Source of the DNA: MGBC163016 sp964469815
GTDB lineage: Bacteria; Actinomycetota; Coriobacteriia; Coriobacteriales; Eggerthellaceae
DNA: 31,167 bases
Assembly (NCBI GenBank): GCA_964469815.1
Contig: CAYXZC010000017.1
Coordinates: 1-31,167, forward strand
Direction of reading: 5' to 3'
In this document: positions 23,392 to 31,167 of the stretch, one piece after another
Position numbering within the stretch: position 1 is the stretch's first letter
Layout of the letters: each line of letters begins with the position of its first letter
Translations under genes and position numbers: made by a program
The notes under the pieces: model-generated
What the model was told of the DNA's origin: nothing
Databases searched by the model: none
The model's input: only the letters and a program-made list of their open reading frames with translations

Positions 23392-24387
23392 TTGAAAGAT
23401 GCACACGGTAGGGTAATCGATTACCTGCGGATATCGTTGACCGACAGATGCAATTTCAGATGCATATATTGCATGCCTGAAGATGGTGTGTGTCAGATGT
23501 CGCACGATGAGATCCTGCGTATCGAGGATATCGAGAAGCTGGTCAGGGTCGCAGCAGGTATCGGGATAAAGAGCATTCGCCTGACAGGTGGCGAACCTCT
23601 CGTCAGGAAAGGCGTCGTAGATCTGATCGATGCTATCACCGATATAGATGGCATAGAGAATGTGTCCATGACCACGAACGGCGTTCTGTTGCCCCAGATG
23701 GCAGATGATCTGAAGCGTGCCGGGCTCTCGCGTGTCAACATATCCCTTGACACCCTTGATCCCGAGCAATTCAAGTACATCACCCGCGTGGGCAAGCTGG
23801 AGGACACTTTGGCCGGTATCGATGCGGCGCTTGAGAGCGGATTCGATCCTGTGAAGATCAATGCTGTTACGGTCAAAAGGCTCGATCAGGACTTCTTAGG
23901 ATTCGCGAAGCTTTCGGTCGATCGACCGCTCCACGTTCGCTTCATCGAATACATGCCGGTCGGCGATAGCTCCGAGAGCGGAACCGGGTGGGGGAAAGAA
24001 GACGTCATCGCGAGCGAGGATCTTTTCCACATCATAAACGAGCGTGCTGAAGCTGAAGGGATGGCGCCTCTCGTATCCGCTGTATCCGATCCTCTTGGGT
24101 GGGGGCCGGCCAGATATTACGAATTCCCGAATGCCAAGGGAACTGTGGGATTCATATCCCCGCTATCGCGTCACTTCTGCAGCGCATGCAATCGCCTTCG
24201 CTTGACGGCCGACGGCAAGATCCGCCCATGCCTTTTCAGCGATACGGAATACGATGCTAAAGAGGCCATCAAGAACGGAACGGATGAGGATGTTCGCTCT
24301 GTCTTGCTAGAGGCACTAGGGGCTAAGCCCGATGATCATCATGATAAGGTCGGTACAGAGAGAGGAATGAGCCAAATTGGAGGATAA
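23392..24387 (+). CDS. moaA: GTP 3',8-cyclase (molybdenum cofactor biosynthesis protein A)
   Basis: 331 residues. Radical SAM enzyme that converts GTP to 3',8-cyclo-GTP, first step of molybdopterin synthesis. N-terminal cluster motif CNFRCIYC, SAM motif LTGGEPLVRKG, MTTNGVLL, NISLDTLDPEQF, FIEYMPVG, then the C-terminal substrate-cluster motif CSACNRLRLTADGKIRPCLFS, and the required C-terminal GG (MSQIGG). It starts with TTG at 23392, set by AAGGAAA (23380-23386) and by conservation of the first residues (GRVIDYLRISLTDRC). It overlaps moaC by 11 bases, so the two are translated together. It lies directly after modABC, linking molybdate uptake with cofactor synthesis. Confidence 0.96.
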   Translation: MKDAHGRVIDYLRISLTDRCNFRCIYCMPEDGVCQMSHDEILRIEDIEKLVRVAAGIGIKSIRLTGGEPLVRKGVVDLIDAITDIDGIENVSMTTNGVLLPQMADDLKRAGLSRVNISLDTLDPEQFKYITRVGKLEDTLAGIDAALESGFDPVKINAVTVKRLDQDFLGFAKLSVDRPLHVRFIEYMPVGDSSESGTGWGKEDVIASEDLFHIINERAEAEGMAPLVSAVSDPLGWGPARYYEFPNAKGTVGFISPLSRHFCSACNRLRLTADGKIRPCLFSDTEYDAKEAIKNGTDEDVRSVLLEALGAKPDDHHDKVGTERGMSQIGG

Positions 24388-24892
24388 GCTCACACAGGAC
24401 AAGCTCACGCATATAGACGATAAAGGCGATGTGCGCATGGTGGACGTTTCCGCCAAACCCGATACGGAGCGCATAGCCATAGCGGAGGGATTCATCGCCA
24501 TGAACCCATCCACACTCGATCTGATCGTTACCGGCCAAGCTGCCAAGGGCGATGTTTTGGCATGCGCTCGTGTTGCCGGTGTCATGGGGGCTAAGAAGAC
24601 CAGCGATCTCATCCCAATGTGCCATCCGCTCAACATCACGAAGGCCAAGGTCGAATGCACCGCTGTGCATGAGGGCGAACGCGAAGACGGCCGTGTGGGT
24701 ATCCATATCACCACAACCTGCGGAGTGACGGGAAAGACGGGCATCGAGATGGAAGCGCTCACAGCGGTTTCTGTCGCTTGTCTTACAGTTTATGATATGT
24801 GCAAGGCAGTCGACCGTGGTATGGAGATAATGGACATACGCCTTCTTAAGAAGGATGGCGGCAAAACGGGTCTTTGGGAGCGCGCTTCCTAA
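24377..24892 (+). CDS. moaC: Cyclic pyranopterin monophosphate synthase
   Basis: 171 residues. MoaC turns the MoaA product into cyclic pyranopterin monophosphate. Recognised by LTHIDDKGDVRMVDVSAKP, AKGDVLACARVAGVMGAKKT, DLIPMCHPLNITKAKV, CGVTGKTGIEMEALTAVSVACLT in sections, and YDMCKAVDRGMEI with the catalytic Lys. TTG 24377 is the only start that keeps the conserved LTHID segment; GAGAGAGGA (24358-24366) precedes it. It overlaps the 3' end of moaA. Pyruvate kinase follows after 38 bases. MoaD, MoaE and MogA are not in the window. Confidence 0.95.
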   Translation: MEDKLTQDKLTHIDDKGDVRMVDVSAKPDTERIAIAEGFIAMNPSTLDLIVTGQAAKGDVLACARVAGVMGAKKTSDLIPMCHPLNITKAKVECTAVHEGEREDGRVGIHITTTCGVTGKTGIEMEALTAVSVACLTVYDMCKAVDRGMEIMDIRLLKKDGGKTGLWERAS

Positions 24893-24930
24893 GGCTCGGA
24901 CATTTCCTCATACAGGCTGCGAGGTCGATC

Positions 24931-26505
24931 ATGTCTGGAAAAGAGCCTTTCAAACGCACTAAGATCATCTGCACATTGGGTCCATCTGTGGATGATGAAG
25001 ATACGCTGTTGCAGCTGATCGAAAGCGGGATGGACATAGCGCGCTTGAACTTCAGTCACGGATCGCATGAGGAGCATGCAAAGCGCATAGAGCGTCTGAA
25101 GCGCGTTCGGCAGAAGGCCGATTCTCCCTGCGCCATCATGCTCGACACCATGGGGCCAGAGATCCGTACGGGTCTTCTCGAAGATGGGCAACCTGTAGAG
25201 CTTGTCGAAGGGCAGCAATTCACGCTCACGCTGGATGATGTTTTGGGCAACGCGCGTCGGATATCCCAAAGCTCGCCCGAGCTTCTGGAGGTGATCGAGC
25301 CTGGGATGAAGGTGCTCTTGGATGATGGCCTCATCGAGCTTGCAGTCGAGAGCATCGATGGCTCTGATATCTTATGTAAGGTCTTGAACTCGGGGCTTTT
25401 GGGTCAGCGTAAATCCGTCAACGTTCCCGGAGTATCCGTGCCCATAGCTCCGATCACCGAAAAGGATGTAGAGGATCTCGTCTTCGGTGTCGAGCAAGAT
25501 GTTGATTTCGTAGCGGTGTCCTTCGTGAAGGAGGCTCAGACCATACGCGATATACGGCGCATCCTGAAGGATGCTGGCGGCGATACGATATCGATCATAG
25601 CTAAGATCGAGAATGCCGATGCCGTTGCCAATATCGGCGAGATCCTCGAAGAGGCCGATGGCATCATGGTCGCGCGGGGTGATCTTGGGGTAGAGATGCC
25701 GCCTCATGAGGTTCCCTATCTTCAAAAGCGCATCATCCATTCTTGCAATCTGGCGCACAAGCCTGTCATCACGGCCACGCAGATGCTCGAATCGATGACG
25801 CACAACCGACGCCCCACACGTGCAGAGGCTGCCGATGTCGCGAACGCCATATACGATGGCACCGATTGCGTGATGTTATCCGGCGAGACCGCTGTCGGCG
25901 AGAATCCCGTCGAGGTCGTGCGCACTATGGTGAAGATCATCCAAAACACGGAAGGTCATTACTTCGAGCGCGTGAAGAACCATGGATATGCGAACGCGGG
26001 TTTGAAATCCGTGTCGCATGCTGTCGGGATAGCGGCTGTACAGACCGCCGAGGACATAGGTGCAACATGCCTTGTATGTCCCACGATGACGGGGCGCACC
26101 GCGCGTCTAATGGCATCGCTTCGCGCCCCTATACCGATCTATTCCGTAACGCCTAGCCGCCATACCATGCGCACCATGCAGATATACTGGGGCGTGAAGC
26201 CGCTTTTGGGCGACGTGCAAGGCGATATGCGCCGTGTCATACAAAACGCTCAGGATGTCGTGGTCGCTGAAGGCTATCTGCACGAGGGTGATGTTGCGGT
26301 CTTCACCTGCGGGGATCGCTTCACTTCCCCCATAAAGCGCGATGAGAGGGGAGTGCCGGAGAGGTTCGCGCCTGCAAACGTCATGTACGTGGTTCAGATC
26401 CGGGACGAAAGATCGGCGCTCGCTCTTGCGGATTCGGGCGAGGATGCGCTCATGACATCGGCATTCTTCGATAAGGAGAAGCTCGATAGGGCTTCATTGG
26501 GCTGA
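24931..26505 (+). CDS. pyk: Pyruvate kinase
   Basis: 524 residues. Makes pyruvate and ATP from phosphoenolpyruvate and ADP in the cytoplasm. TKIICTLGPSVDDEDTL opens the barrel; IARLNFSHGSHEEH and IMLDTMGPEIRTG hold the nucleotide and metal residues; IIAKIENADAVANIGEIL has the catalytic Lys; ADGIMVARGDLGVEMPPHEV and TATQMLESM with HNRRPTRAEAADVANAIYDG complete the active site; MLSGETAVGENPVE follows. The last third is the allosteric C-terminal domain with a somewhat extended tail. ATG 24931 follows GAGG (24921-24924) by 6 bases; ATG 24874 lies inside moaC and is rejected. It is only 38 bases after moaC and could read through from the moa transcript. Confidence 0.96.
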   Translation: MSGKEPFKRTKIICTLGPSVDDEDTLLQLIESGMDIARLNFSHGSHEEHAKRIERLKRVRQKADSPCAIMLDTMGPEIRTGLLEDGQPVELVEGQQFTLTLDDVLGNARRISQSSPELLEVIEPGMKVLLDDGLIELAVESIDGSDILCKVLNSGLLGQRKSVNVPGVSVPIAPITEKDVEDLVFGVEQDVDFVAVSFVKEAQTIRDIRRILKDAGGDTISIIAKIENADAVANIGEILEEADGIMVARGDLGVEMPPHEVPYLQKRIIHSCNLAHKPVITATQMLESMTHNRRPTRAEAADVANAIYDGTDCVMLSGETAVGENPVEVVRTMVKIIQNTEGHYFERVKNHGYANAGLKSVSHAVGIAAVQTAEDIGATCLVCPTMTGRTARLMASLRAPIPIYSVTPSRHTMRTMQIYWGVKPLLGDVQGDMRRVIQNAQDVVVAEGYLHEGDVAVFTCGDRFTSPIKRDERGVPERFAPANVMYVVQIRDERSALALADSGEDALMTSAFFDKEKLDRASLG

Positions 26506-26531
26506 TGCGCGGATGAGATAAGGTGTCCGCA

Positions 26532-26578
26532 GGATACGCATAAGGCGGTGATGTTGGCGTATCCGGATGCGTATCTTT
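26532..26578 (+). terminator. Terminator-like region after pyk with two alternative stems
   Basis: GATACGCAT (26533-26541) can pair with ATGCGTATC (26567-26575), which is followed by TTT, or the overlapping GGATACGC (26532-26539) can pair with GCGTATCC (26557-26564). The two stems are mutually exclusive. It lies between pyk and yebC and may terminate pyk or form a switch. Confidence 0.4.
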
Positions 26579-26644
26579 CATCGATCACGAGCATGTGATA
26601 CTATTTCGAGTTGGCTAATTCACACATCTCGAAAGGTTCCATAT

Positions 26645-27445
26645 ATGTCAGGACACTCAAAGTGGGCAACAACAAAACATCGTAAGGCAGCTCAGGACGC
26701 GAAACGATCAGCGCTGTTCTCAAAGCTTTCTCGTAACATCACGGTTGCTGCGAAGGAGGGCGGCGATCCGAATCCGGAGAACAATGCATCCTTGGCGGCT
26801 GCCATTGATAAGGCAAAAGGCTATTCGCTTCCCAAGGACAAGATCAAGACGGCTATTGATAAGGCCTTCGGTTCGGGCAAGGATGCTGCGAATTACGAGA
26901 CGGTCATCTATGAGGGGTATGGGCCTGCTGGGATCGCTGTCTACTGCGAGGCATTGACCGACAATCGCAACCGTACTGCAGCCGATGTCCGTTCTGCTTT
27001 CTCCCACGCAGGAGGAAACCTTGGCACTTCCGGCTCGGTGGCGTTCCAGTTCGAGCGCAAGGGTCAGATAATGGTTCCTAAAGAGATCGAGACAGGGGAT
27101 AAGAAGAATCCGACTGGGCCTAACGGTGCAGCTGTCGATGAGGAAGAGTTCATGCTGGCCGTTGCAGAGGCTGGCGGCGATGATTACGAGGATGCCGATG
27201 ACGAGTGGATCGTCTATACCGCACCGGGCGACCTTGCTGCTGTGAAGAACGGCCTTGCTGATCAAGGGATCGAGGTCAAGGGTGCCGAGCTCACGATGAT
27301 CGCATCCAATCCGACAGAGGTGACGCTATCTGATGCCAAGAAGGTCATGCGTCTTGTGGATAGGCTCGAGGAGCTCGAGGATCTGCAGAATGTATACCAC
27401 ACGGCAGATATCACCGATGAGATAGCCGAGCAGCTCGACGATTAG
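26645..27445 (+). CDS. yebC: YebC/PmpR family (TACO1-like) protein
   Basis: 266 residues. Begins with the family signature MSGHSKWATTKHRKAAQDAK and continues with FSKLSRNITVAAKEGGDPNPENN, LPKDKIKTAIDKAFGSGKD, YEGYGPAGIAVYCEALTDNRNRT, HAGGNLGTSGSVAFQFERKG, and a tail VMRLVDRLEELEDLQNVYHTAD. The family was first described as transcription regulators and is now linked to translation, helping ribosomes through difficult sequences. It is about 20 residues longer than usual owing to a KKNPTGPNGAAVDEEEF stretch near residue 160. ATG 26645 follows GAAAGG (26631-26636) by 8 bases; an earlier in-frame start at 26567 is rejected. Confidence 0.95.
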   Translation: MSGHSKWATTKHRKAAQDAKRSALFSKLSRNITVAAKEGGDPNPENNASLAAAIDKAKGYSLPKDKIKTAIDKAFGSGKDAANYETVIYEGYGPAGIAVYCEALTDNRNRTAADVRSAFSHAGGNLGTSGSVAFQFERKGQIMVPKEIETGDKKNPTGPNGAAVDEEEFMLAVAEAGGDDYEDADDEWIVYTAPGDLAAVKNGLADQGIEVKGAELTMIASNPTEVTLSDAKKVMRLVDRLEELEDLQNVYHTADITDEIAEQLDD

Positions 27446-27450
27446 TTTTT

Positions 27451-27506
27451 GCGTAGTGGGCGATCTTGATCGCCCACATGTGACAGGTTAAAACCTGCCA
27501 CTACAC
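27451..27506. repeat. Dispersed two-hairpin palindromic element, copy B
   Basis: Hairpin 1: TGGGCGATC-TT-GATCGCCCA (27457-27476). Hairpin 2: TGACAGGTT-AA-AACCTGCCA (27481-27499) with one A-C mismatch. Ends GCGTAGTGG (27451-27459) and CCACTACAC (27498-27506) are nearly perfect inverted repeats. It starts 5 bases after the yebC stop, between convergent genes, and is preceded by a TTTTT, so it may serve as a shared terminator. Confidence 0.75.
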
Positions 27507-27533
27507 ATCGATAAGCTGCTTTGCCTACATGCC

Positions 27534-27558
27534 GTGTAGTGGGCGATCTTGATCGCCC
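27534..27558. repeat. Partial copy C of the palindromic element (hairpin 1 only)
   Basis: GTGTAGT followed by GGGCGATC-TT-GATCGCCC (27541-27558), a perfect 8-bp stem. It repeats the left half of copy B 28 bases after it and sits 7 bases from the stop of the minus-strand aminotransferase gene. On the plus strand TCATTCTTTAT follows, giving a weak terminator shape. Confidence 0.6.
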
Positions 27559-27565
27559 TCATTCT

Positions 27566-28852
27566 TTATCCTTCAAGCAACTTCTCGAGCGCGGCGAACT
27601 TCACGCAGCATACGAAAACATCGAGTGCTCGATCCAGATTCTCGAGCGTTGGCATCGTGGGCGCGATGCGTATGTTGGAATCATGCGGATCGATGCCGTA
27701 TGGCCAGGTTGCTCCCGCTCCCGTCAGCGTGACGCCCGCTTCGCGCGCCAACTGCACCGTGCGCTTAGCGGTACCATCCAACCCGTTGAACGATACGAAG
27801 TATCCTCCGCGAGGATTCGTCCAATTTGCGATGCCAAGCCCGTCAAGGCCTGCCGCAAGCTTCTGTTGCACAAGCTCGAATTTCGGCCGAAGGATGGTCG
27901 CGTGCTCCTTCATATGAGCATGTATCGCATCGGCATCCGGCAAAAATCTTGCATGGCGCAGCTGATTTAGCTTGTCGGATCCGATCATCTGCGCTCCTAT
28001 AAGGCGTTTGGTCTCCTCCAAGTTGGCTTTGCTGGCAGCGAATCCCGCTATACCGGAACCCGGGAACGTTATCTTCGATGTCGATGCGAATTTCAGATAC
28101 CTGTTCGGGTTTCCCGCTGCCTCGCAAGCCGATGCGATATCGAGCAGATCGTCCTCACGATCATCCAGGAAAAGCGAATGCACGCAATATGCGTTATCCC
28201 AAAAGATGCGGAAGTCATCTGCGGCGCAGCGCATCGAGGCTAGACGTCGCACAGTATCATCTGAATAGATCACGCCGGAGGGATTTGAATACTTGGGAAC
28301 GCACCAGATGCCTTTGATGGAATCATCGGCGCCCACAAGACGCTCGACCTCATCCATGTCAGGGCCATTTTCGCCAAGTGCGACAGGTATCATATCGATA
28401 CCGAATTGCTCTAGGATGGCGAAGTGCCTGTCGTATCCTGGTACCGGGCATATCCACTTGATCTTGTCGTATTGCGCCCACGGCTTTGATCCTAAGCATC
28501 CGAAGTCAAGGCATCTTGCTATGGCGTCATGCATTGCGGTAAGGGACGCATTGCCGAACACGATGACATCATCCGGCGCGCAGTCGAGAAGGCATGCCAT
28601 GGTGCGCTTGGCTTCGATGATGCCGTCTATCACCCCGTAATTCCTGCAATCCACGCCTTGTTCGCTGAAACAATCCTGTCCTGTCTTCAGAAGGGAGAGC
28701 ATGGGAGTGGATAGATCCAATTGTGCGGCGCTGGGTTTTCCCCGAGCCATATCAAGGCTTAGCTCTTCGGCGCATATCTCTTCGTATTGTGTCTGGATCC
28801 GACCAAGCTCGGATACGATCTCGTTTCGATCCATATCGGTATAAGCGCGCAT
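27566..28852 (-). CDS. Class Ic aspartate aminotransferase-like PLP enzyme
   Basis: 428 residues, cytoplasmic. Contains the substrate loop LDMARGKPSAAQLDLS, NYGVIDGIIEAKRTMACLL, FGNASLTAMHDAIARCL, CPVPGYDRHFAILEQFGI, WCVPKYSNPSGVIYSD, DNAYCVHSLF, the PLP-binding Lys in FASTSKITFPGSGIAGF, and NPRGGYFVSFNGLDGTA near the end. This pattern fits the Corynebacterium AspT-type subgroup (Asp_aminotransf/Aminotran_MocR family) rather than the common AspC type. It probably moves amino groups between aspartate and 2-oxoglutarate; exact specificity is inferred. The start at 28852 is set by GAGAGGA 6 bases upstream; the longer ORF to 28984 is rejected. Convergent with yebC and divergent from putP. Confidence 0.88.
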   Translation of the reverse strand: MRAYTDMDRNEIVSELGRIQTQYEEICAEELSLDMARGKPSAAQLDLSTPMLSLLKTGQDCFSEQGVDCRNYGVIDGIIEAKRTMACLLDCAPDDVIVFGNASLTAMHDAIARCLDFGCLGSKPWAQYDKIKWICPVPGYDRHFAILEQFGIDMIPVALGENGPDMDEVERLVGADDSIKGIWCVPKYSNPSGVIYSDDTVRRLASMRCAADDFRIFWDNAYCVHSLFLDDREDDLLDIASACEAAGNPNRYLKFASTSKITFPGSGIAGFAASKANLEETKRLIGAQMIGSDKLNQLRHARFLPDADAIHAHMKEHATILRPKFELVQQKLAAGLDGLGIANWTNPRGGYFVSFNGLDGTAKRTVQLAREAGVTLTGAGATWPYGIDPHDSNIRIAPTMPTLENLDRALDVFVCCVKFAALEKLLEG

Positions 28853-29089
28853 TTCGAGTCCTCTCGCCGTTAAAGTTGATTCGTGCGTGGCTTTGGTCTG
28901 TAAAAGACGGCTTTCGCTCCACCGCAATAAAGTATAATCCCGAAAGTCGAATCGGGGTAGAGACGGAAAATGGGCTGACGGCAAACAGCCGGCAAACAGC
29001 TGATCCGATCCATCGATGACGGATCGCCCGGCATTTTCTGACGCTATGCCCGATTTGAATAGAGAGAGATATCTTAAGGGGAGGAAAAG
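28853..29089. promoter_or_regulatory. Divergent promoter region and putP leader
   Basis: TATAAT at 28935-28940 on the plus strand and, on the minus strand, TATACT nearby face away from each other; -35 boxes are weak. The plus-strand leader of about 145 bases contains nested short stems (GCTG-A-CGGC-AAACA-GCCG ... CAGC near 28975-29000, and GATCC/GGATC near 29008-29026) and ends in AAGGGGAGG before the putP ATG. No known riboswitch consensus was recognised. Confidence 0.4.
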
Positions 29090-30721
29090 ATGGTAGAAGG
29101 CGATTTTTGGGTATTGTTCGCCATGCTCTTGTATTTCATCGTCGTTTTGACGATAGGGTTCGTCTATGCGAAAAGGTCGAACTCATCAACTTCCGAATAT
29201 TTTTTGGGAGGACGCAAGGTCGGTCCTTGGCTCACCGCTTTGTCTGCGGAAGCCTCCGATATGTCCGGCTATTTGCTCATGGGACTTCCCGGGCTTGCTT
29301 ATTTCACGGGTGCATCCGATGCAGGATGGACGGCTGTGGGTCTTGCCATAGGCACATGGCTGAACTGGAAGTTCGTCGCAAAGCGCCTTCGCAAGTATTC
29401 CGTGAAAGCGGGCAATTCGATCACGCTCCCAGGCTTCTATTCGAACCGCTTCCATGATGAGAAGAACATCGTATCGACGATCGCAGCGCTCATCATCCTC
29501 ATCTTCTTCTGCGTTTATGTCGGAAGCTGCTTCGTAACATGTGGAAAGCTCTTCAATACGCTCTTCGGACTGGATTACCTCACGATGATGTGCCTTGGGG
29601 CGATCATCGTATTCCTCTACACTCTCATTGGAGGATATCTTTCGGTCGTGGCTACGGATTTCGTGCAGGGCTGCCTGATGTTCTTCGCGCTCGTGGTCGT
29701 TTTGGTGGGATCCATCACCATGGCAGGTGGTGTGGATAACGTCGTTGCCTTCCTGAACAGCATCCCGGGCTTCTTGTCGGGAGTGGAGATAGCTGTTCCG
29801 GTGCTTGGCGAGGACGGCCTTCAGATAATGAACGACAATGCGCCTGTGTTCGATATGCCTGCCGAATATGGCATCCTCTCCATCATATCCATGTTGGCTT
29901 GGGGCTTGGGCTATTTCGGCATGCCACAGGTTCTGGTGCGCTTCATGGGCATCCGCTCAGCTGAGGAGATCAAGCAGAGCCGTATCATCGCAGTGGTGTG
30001 GGTCGTGGTGTCGCTGTTCTGCGCGATCTGCATCGGCCTTGTCGGACGTGCTGCGCTGCCTGCGATGTTCGCTTCCAATTCTGCTGCAGAGAACATCTTC
30101 ATCGTCCTTTCACAGATAATGCTGCCTTCCTTCATGTGCGGCGTTGTCGTATCGGGTATCTTGGCTGCTTCGATGTCCTCATCTTCATCCTATCTTCTGA
30201 TCGCAGGATCCAGCGTTGCTGAGAACATATTCCGCGGCGTCATCAAGAAGGATGCCACCGATGCGCAGGTGATGATCGTCGCCCGTATCACTTTGATCGT
30301 GGTGTTCCTCATCGGCATCCTCGTGGCATCAGATGAGAACTCCGTCATCTTCTTCGTGGTGAGCTACGCTTGGGCAGGTCTCGGCGCATCGTTCGGGCCG
30401 CTCACGCTATGCGCCCTTTATTGGAGGCGCACCACGAAGCAAGGCGCTATCGCGGGCATGCTCTCGGGCACAGCCACTGTTCTGATCTGGCACAATCTGC
30501 TCGCTCCTTTGGGCGGTATCTTCGGGATCTATGAGCTTTTGCCGGCATTCATCGTGTCGTTCTTGTTCATCGTGGTGGTGAGCCTGCTCACACCGGAACC
30601 TTCGCCTGCCGTGTTGGAGGAATTCGATCACTACATGGACGAGGATCCGGAAGATGAGCTTCTGGAGGCCGCCAACGCAGAGGCAGTTGAGAAGGCTGCT
30701 GCTTCAGCTCTGGGGGATTAG
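29090..30721 (+). CDS. putP: Sodium/proline symporter (SSS family)
   Basis: 543 residues with about 13 hydrophobic segments. Imports proline with Na+. The PutP-type N-terminal motif EYFLGGRKVGPWLTALSAEA and SDMSGYLLMGLPGLAYF (Na+ site in TM2) is clear; also GGYLSVVATDFVQGCLMF, GLGYFGMPQVLVRFMGIRSA, and ILAASMSSSSSYLLIAGSS in TM8, which supplies further Na+ ligands. It ends in an acidic, Ala-rich cytoplasmic tail (YMDEDPEDELLEAANAEAVE). AAGGGGAGG lies 5 bases before ATG 29090. Proline is the likely substrate by resemblance to PutP; another solute is possible within this family. It is a single-gene unit preceded by a long leader. Confidence 0.92.
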   Translation: MVEGDFWVLFAMLLYFIVVLTIGFVYAKRSNSSTSEYFLGGRKVGPWLTALSAEASDMSGYLLMGLPGLAYFTGASDAGWTAVGLAIGTWLNWKFVAKRLRKYSVKAGNSITLPGFYSNRFHDEKNIVSTIAALIILIFFCVYVGSCFVTCGKLFNTLFGLDYLTMMCLGAIIVFLYTLIGGYLSVVATDFVQGCLMFFALVVVLVGSITMAGGVDNVVAFLNSIPGFLSGVEIAVPVLGEDGLQIMNDNAPVFDMPAEYGILSIISMLAWGLGYFGMPQVLVRFMGIRSAEEIKQSRIIAVVWVVVSLFCAICIGLVGRAALPAMFASNSAAENIFIVLSQIMLPSFMCGVVVSGILAASMSSSSSYLLIAGSSVAENIFRGVIKKDATDAQVMIVARITLIVVFLIGILVASDENSVIFFVVSYAWAGLGASFGPLTLCALYWRRTTKQGAIAGMLSGTATVLIWHNLLAPLGGIFGIYELLPAFIVSFLFIVVVSLLTPEPSPAVLEEFDHYMDEDPEDELLEAANAEAVEKAAASALGD

Positions 30722-30746
30722 AGAATCCAAGAGATCATCGGTTGTT

Positions 30747-30775
30747 TTGCATGCTCAAATCAAACGTGCTATCAT
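30747..30775 (+). promoter_or_regulatory. Promoter of the right-edge exported protein gene
   Basis: TTGCAT (30747-30752) and TATCAT (30770-30775) are 17 bases apart, a good sigma-70 match, upstream of GGGAGG (30815-30820) and the ATG at 30833. The leader would be about 50 bases. Confidence 0.6.
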
Positions 30776-30832
30776 GTCATGAACTATTCGTTAAGGACAA
30801 ACGTGCTCAATCTAGGGAGGTCCTCTTAACTG

Positions 30833-31167
30833 ATGAATGAGCATTCAACTGCGCTCACAAGGCGCACATTTATCGGTGGTGCTGCTGTTCTAGGTGCATC
30901 AACCGCTCTTCTTTCTTGGAATCCTATCGAAGCATATGCTGCTACAGCCGCTGAGAAGAAGGCAGAAGCCGCAGCGGCACTTGATAAGCTGGATTCTGTG
31001 AATGCAAAACTCAACCAAGCCGAGTATGATTTCGAGATGGCATCCTATGAGCAGGATCAAGCCAAAGCTGCCATGGATGAGGCTCAAGGCCGTATCGATG
31101 AGGCCAGCGCCCGCATCTCGGATCTGCAAGACCAGCTCGGAACCCGCGCGAAGAGCATGTATCGCAC
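30833..31167 (+). CDS. Exported coiled-coil protein, probable NlpC/P60 peptidoglycan hydrolase N-terminus (3' truncated by window edge)
   Basis: The first 111 residues only. A twin-arginine-like signal (TRRTFIGGAAVLGASTALL) ends near AYA at about residue 37, suggesting Tat or possibly Sec export. It is followed by a long Ala/Glu/Gln/Asp heptad-rich region (EKKAEAAAALDKLDSVNAKL, MDEAQGRIDEASARISDLQD) typical of the coiled coil that precedes the catalytic domain in NlpC/P60 or related cell-wall hydrolases of Actinobacteria. The catalytic domain, if present, lies beyond the window, so the enzyme assignment is inference. GGGAGG is 12 bases before the ATG, a little far. Confidence 0.7.
   Translation, partial: MNEHSTALTRRTFIGGAAVLGASTALLSWNPIEAYAATAAEKKAEAAAALDKLDSVNAKLNQAEYDFEMASYEQDQAKAAMDEAQGRIDEASARISDLQDQLGTRAKSMYR

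Noticed and set aside
25743..26156. 137-residue ORF inside pyk
   Set aside because: Out-of-frame shadow of a clear pyruvate kinase; Arg/His/Cys-rich translation typical of a wrong frame.
27451..27558. Short CRISPR-like array
   Set aside because: Only one full and one half unit, no uniform spacers, each unit is itself two hairpins, and no cas genes are present.
28940..29089. Known riboswitch (glycine, c-di-GMP, THF types) in the putP leader
   Set aside because: Short stems are present, but none of the conserved cores of these classes could be matched.

Overview
The window looks like chromosome of an anaerobic actinobacterium of the class Coriobacteriia, probably an Eggerthellales relative. 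This is inferred from gene content: a DMSO-reductase-superfamily molybdoenzyme of the acetylene hydratase/catechol dehydroxylase type, a radical SAM/DUF169 operon, an LCP cell-wall ligase, Ser/Pro/Gly-rich membrane proteins, moderately high GC and probable leaderless transcripts. No rRNA, tRNA, prophage, IS element or CRISPR array was seen.

Layout. (1) 2-5339: the 3' part of a molybdopterin oxidoreductase, then a tight three-gene set: DUF2064 GT-A-like transferase, TrsS/Tes-like radical SAM protein, and a two-cluster ferredoxin fused to DUF169. (2) 5397-6325, minus strand: a GNAT acetyltransferase and a PadR regulator, divergent from glmS. (3) 6503-9988: glmS, acpS and nnrD, closely spaced (amino-sugar synthesis, carrier-protein activation, NAD(P)H repair). 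(4) 10143-15013: an uncharacterised membrane cluster of two long single-pass proteins with related extracytoplasmic C-terminal domains around a small two-TM protein. (5) 15204-19396: a small Phd-like antitoxin-type gene (minus), ligA and an LCP ligase. (6) 19523-24892: modA-modB-modC and moaA-moaC, i.e. molybdate uptake followed by the first steps of molybdopterin synthesis. (7) 24931-30721: pyk, yebC, a convergent aspartate-type aminotransferase (minus) and a PutP-type symporter. (8) From 30833: the 5' end of an exported coiled-coil protein, probably an NlpC/P60 hydrolase.

Working together. The mod and moa genes would supply cofactor to enzymes like the molybdoenzyme at the left edge. ModB carries a roughly 200-residue exported N-terminal domain, and ModC has Asn at the usual H-loop His. 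A dispersed palindromic element made of two short hairpins lies in the modC-moaA and yebC-aminotransferase intergenic regions, with partial copies at 15023 and 27534. The best candidates for an undescribed system are the 10143-15013 membrane cluster and the 2156-5339 radical SAM/DUF169 operon. All family assignments come from reading translated sequence; no database search was run.
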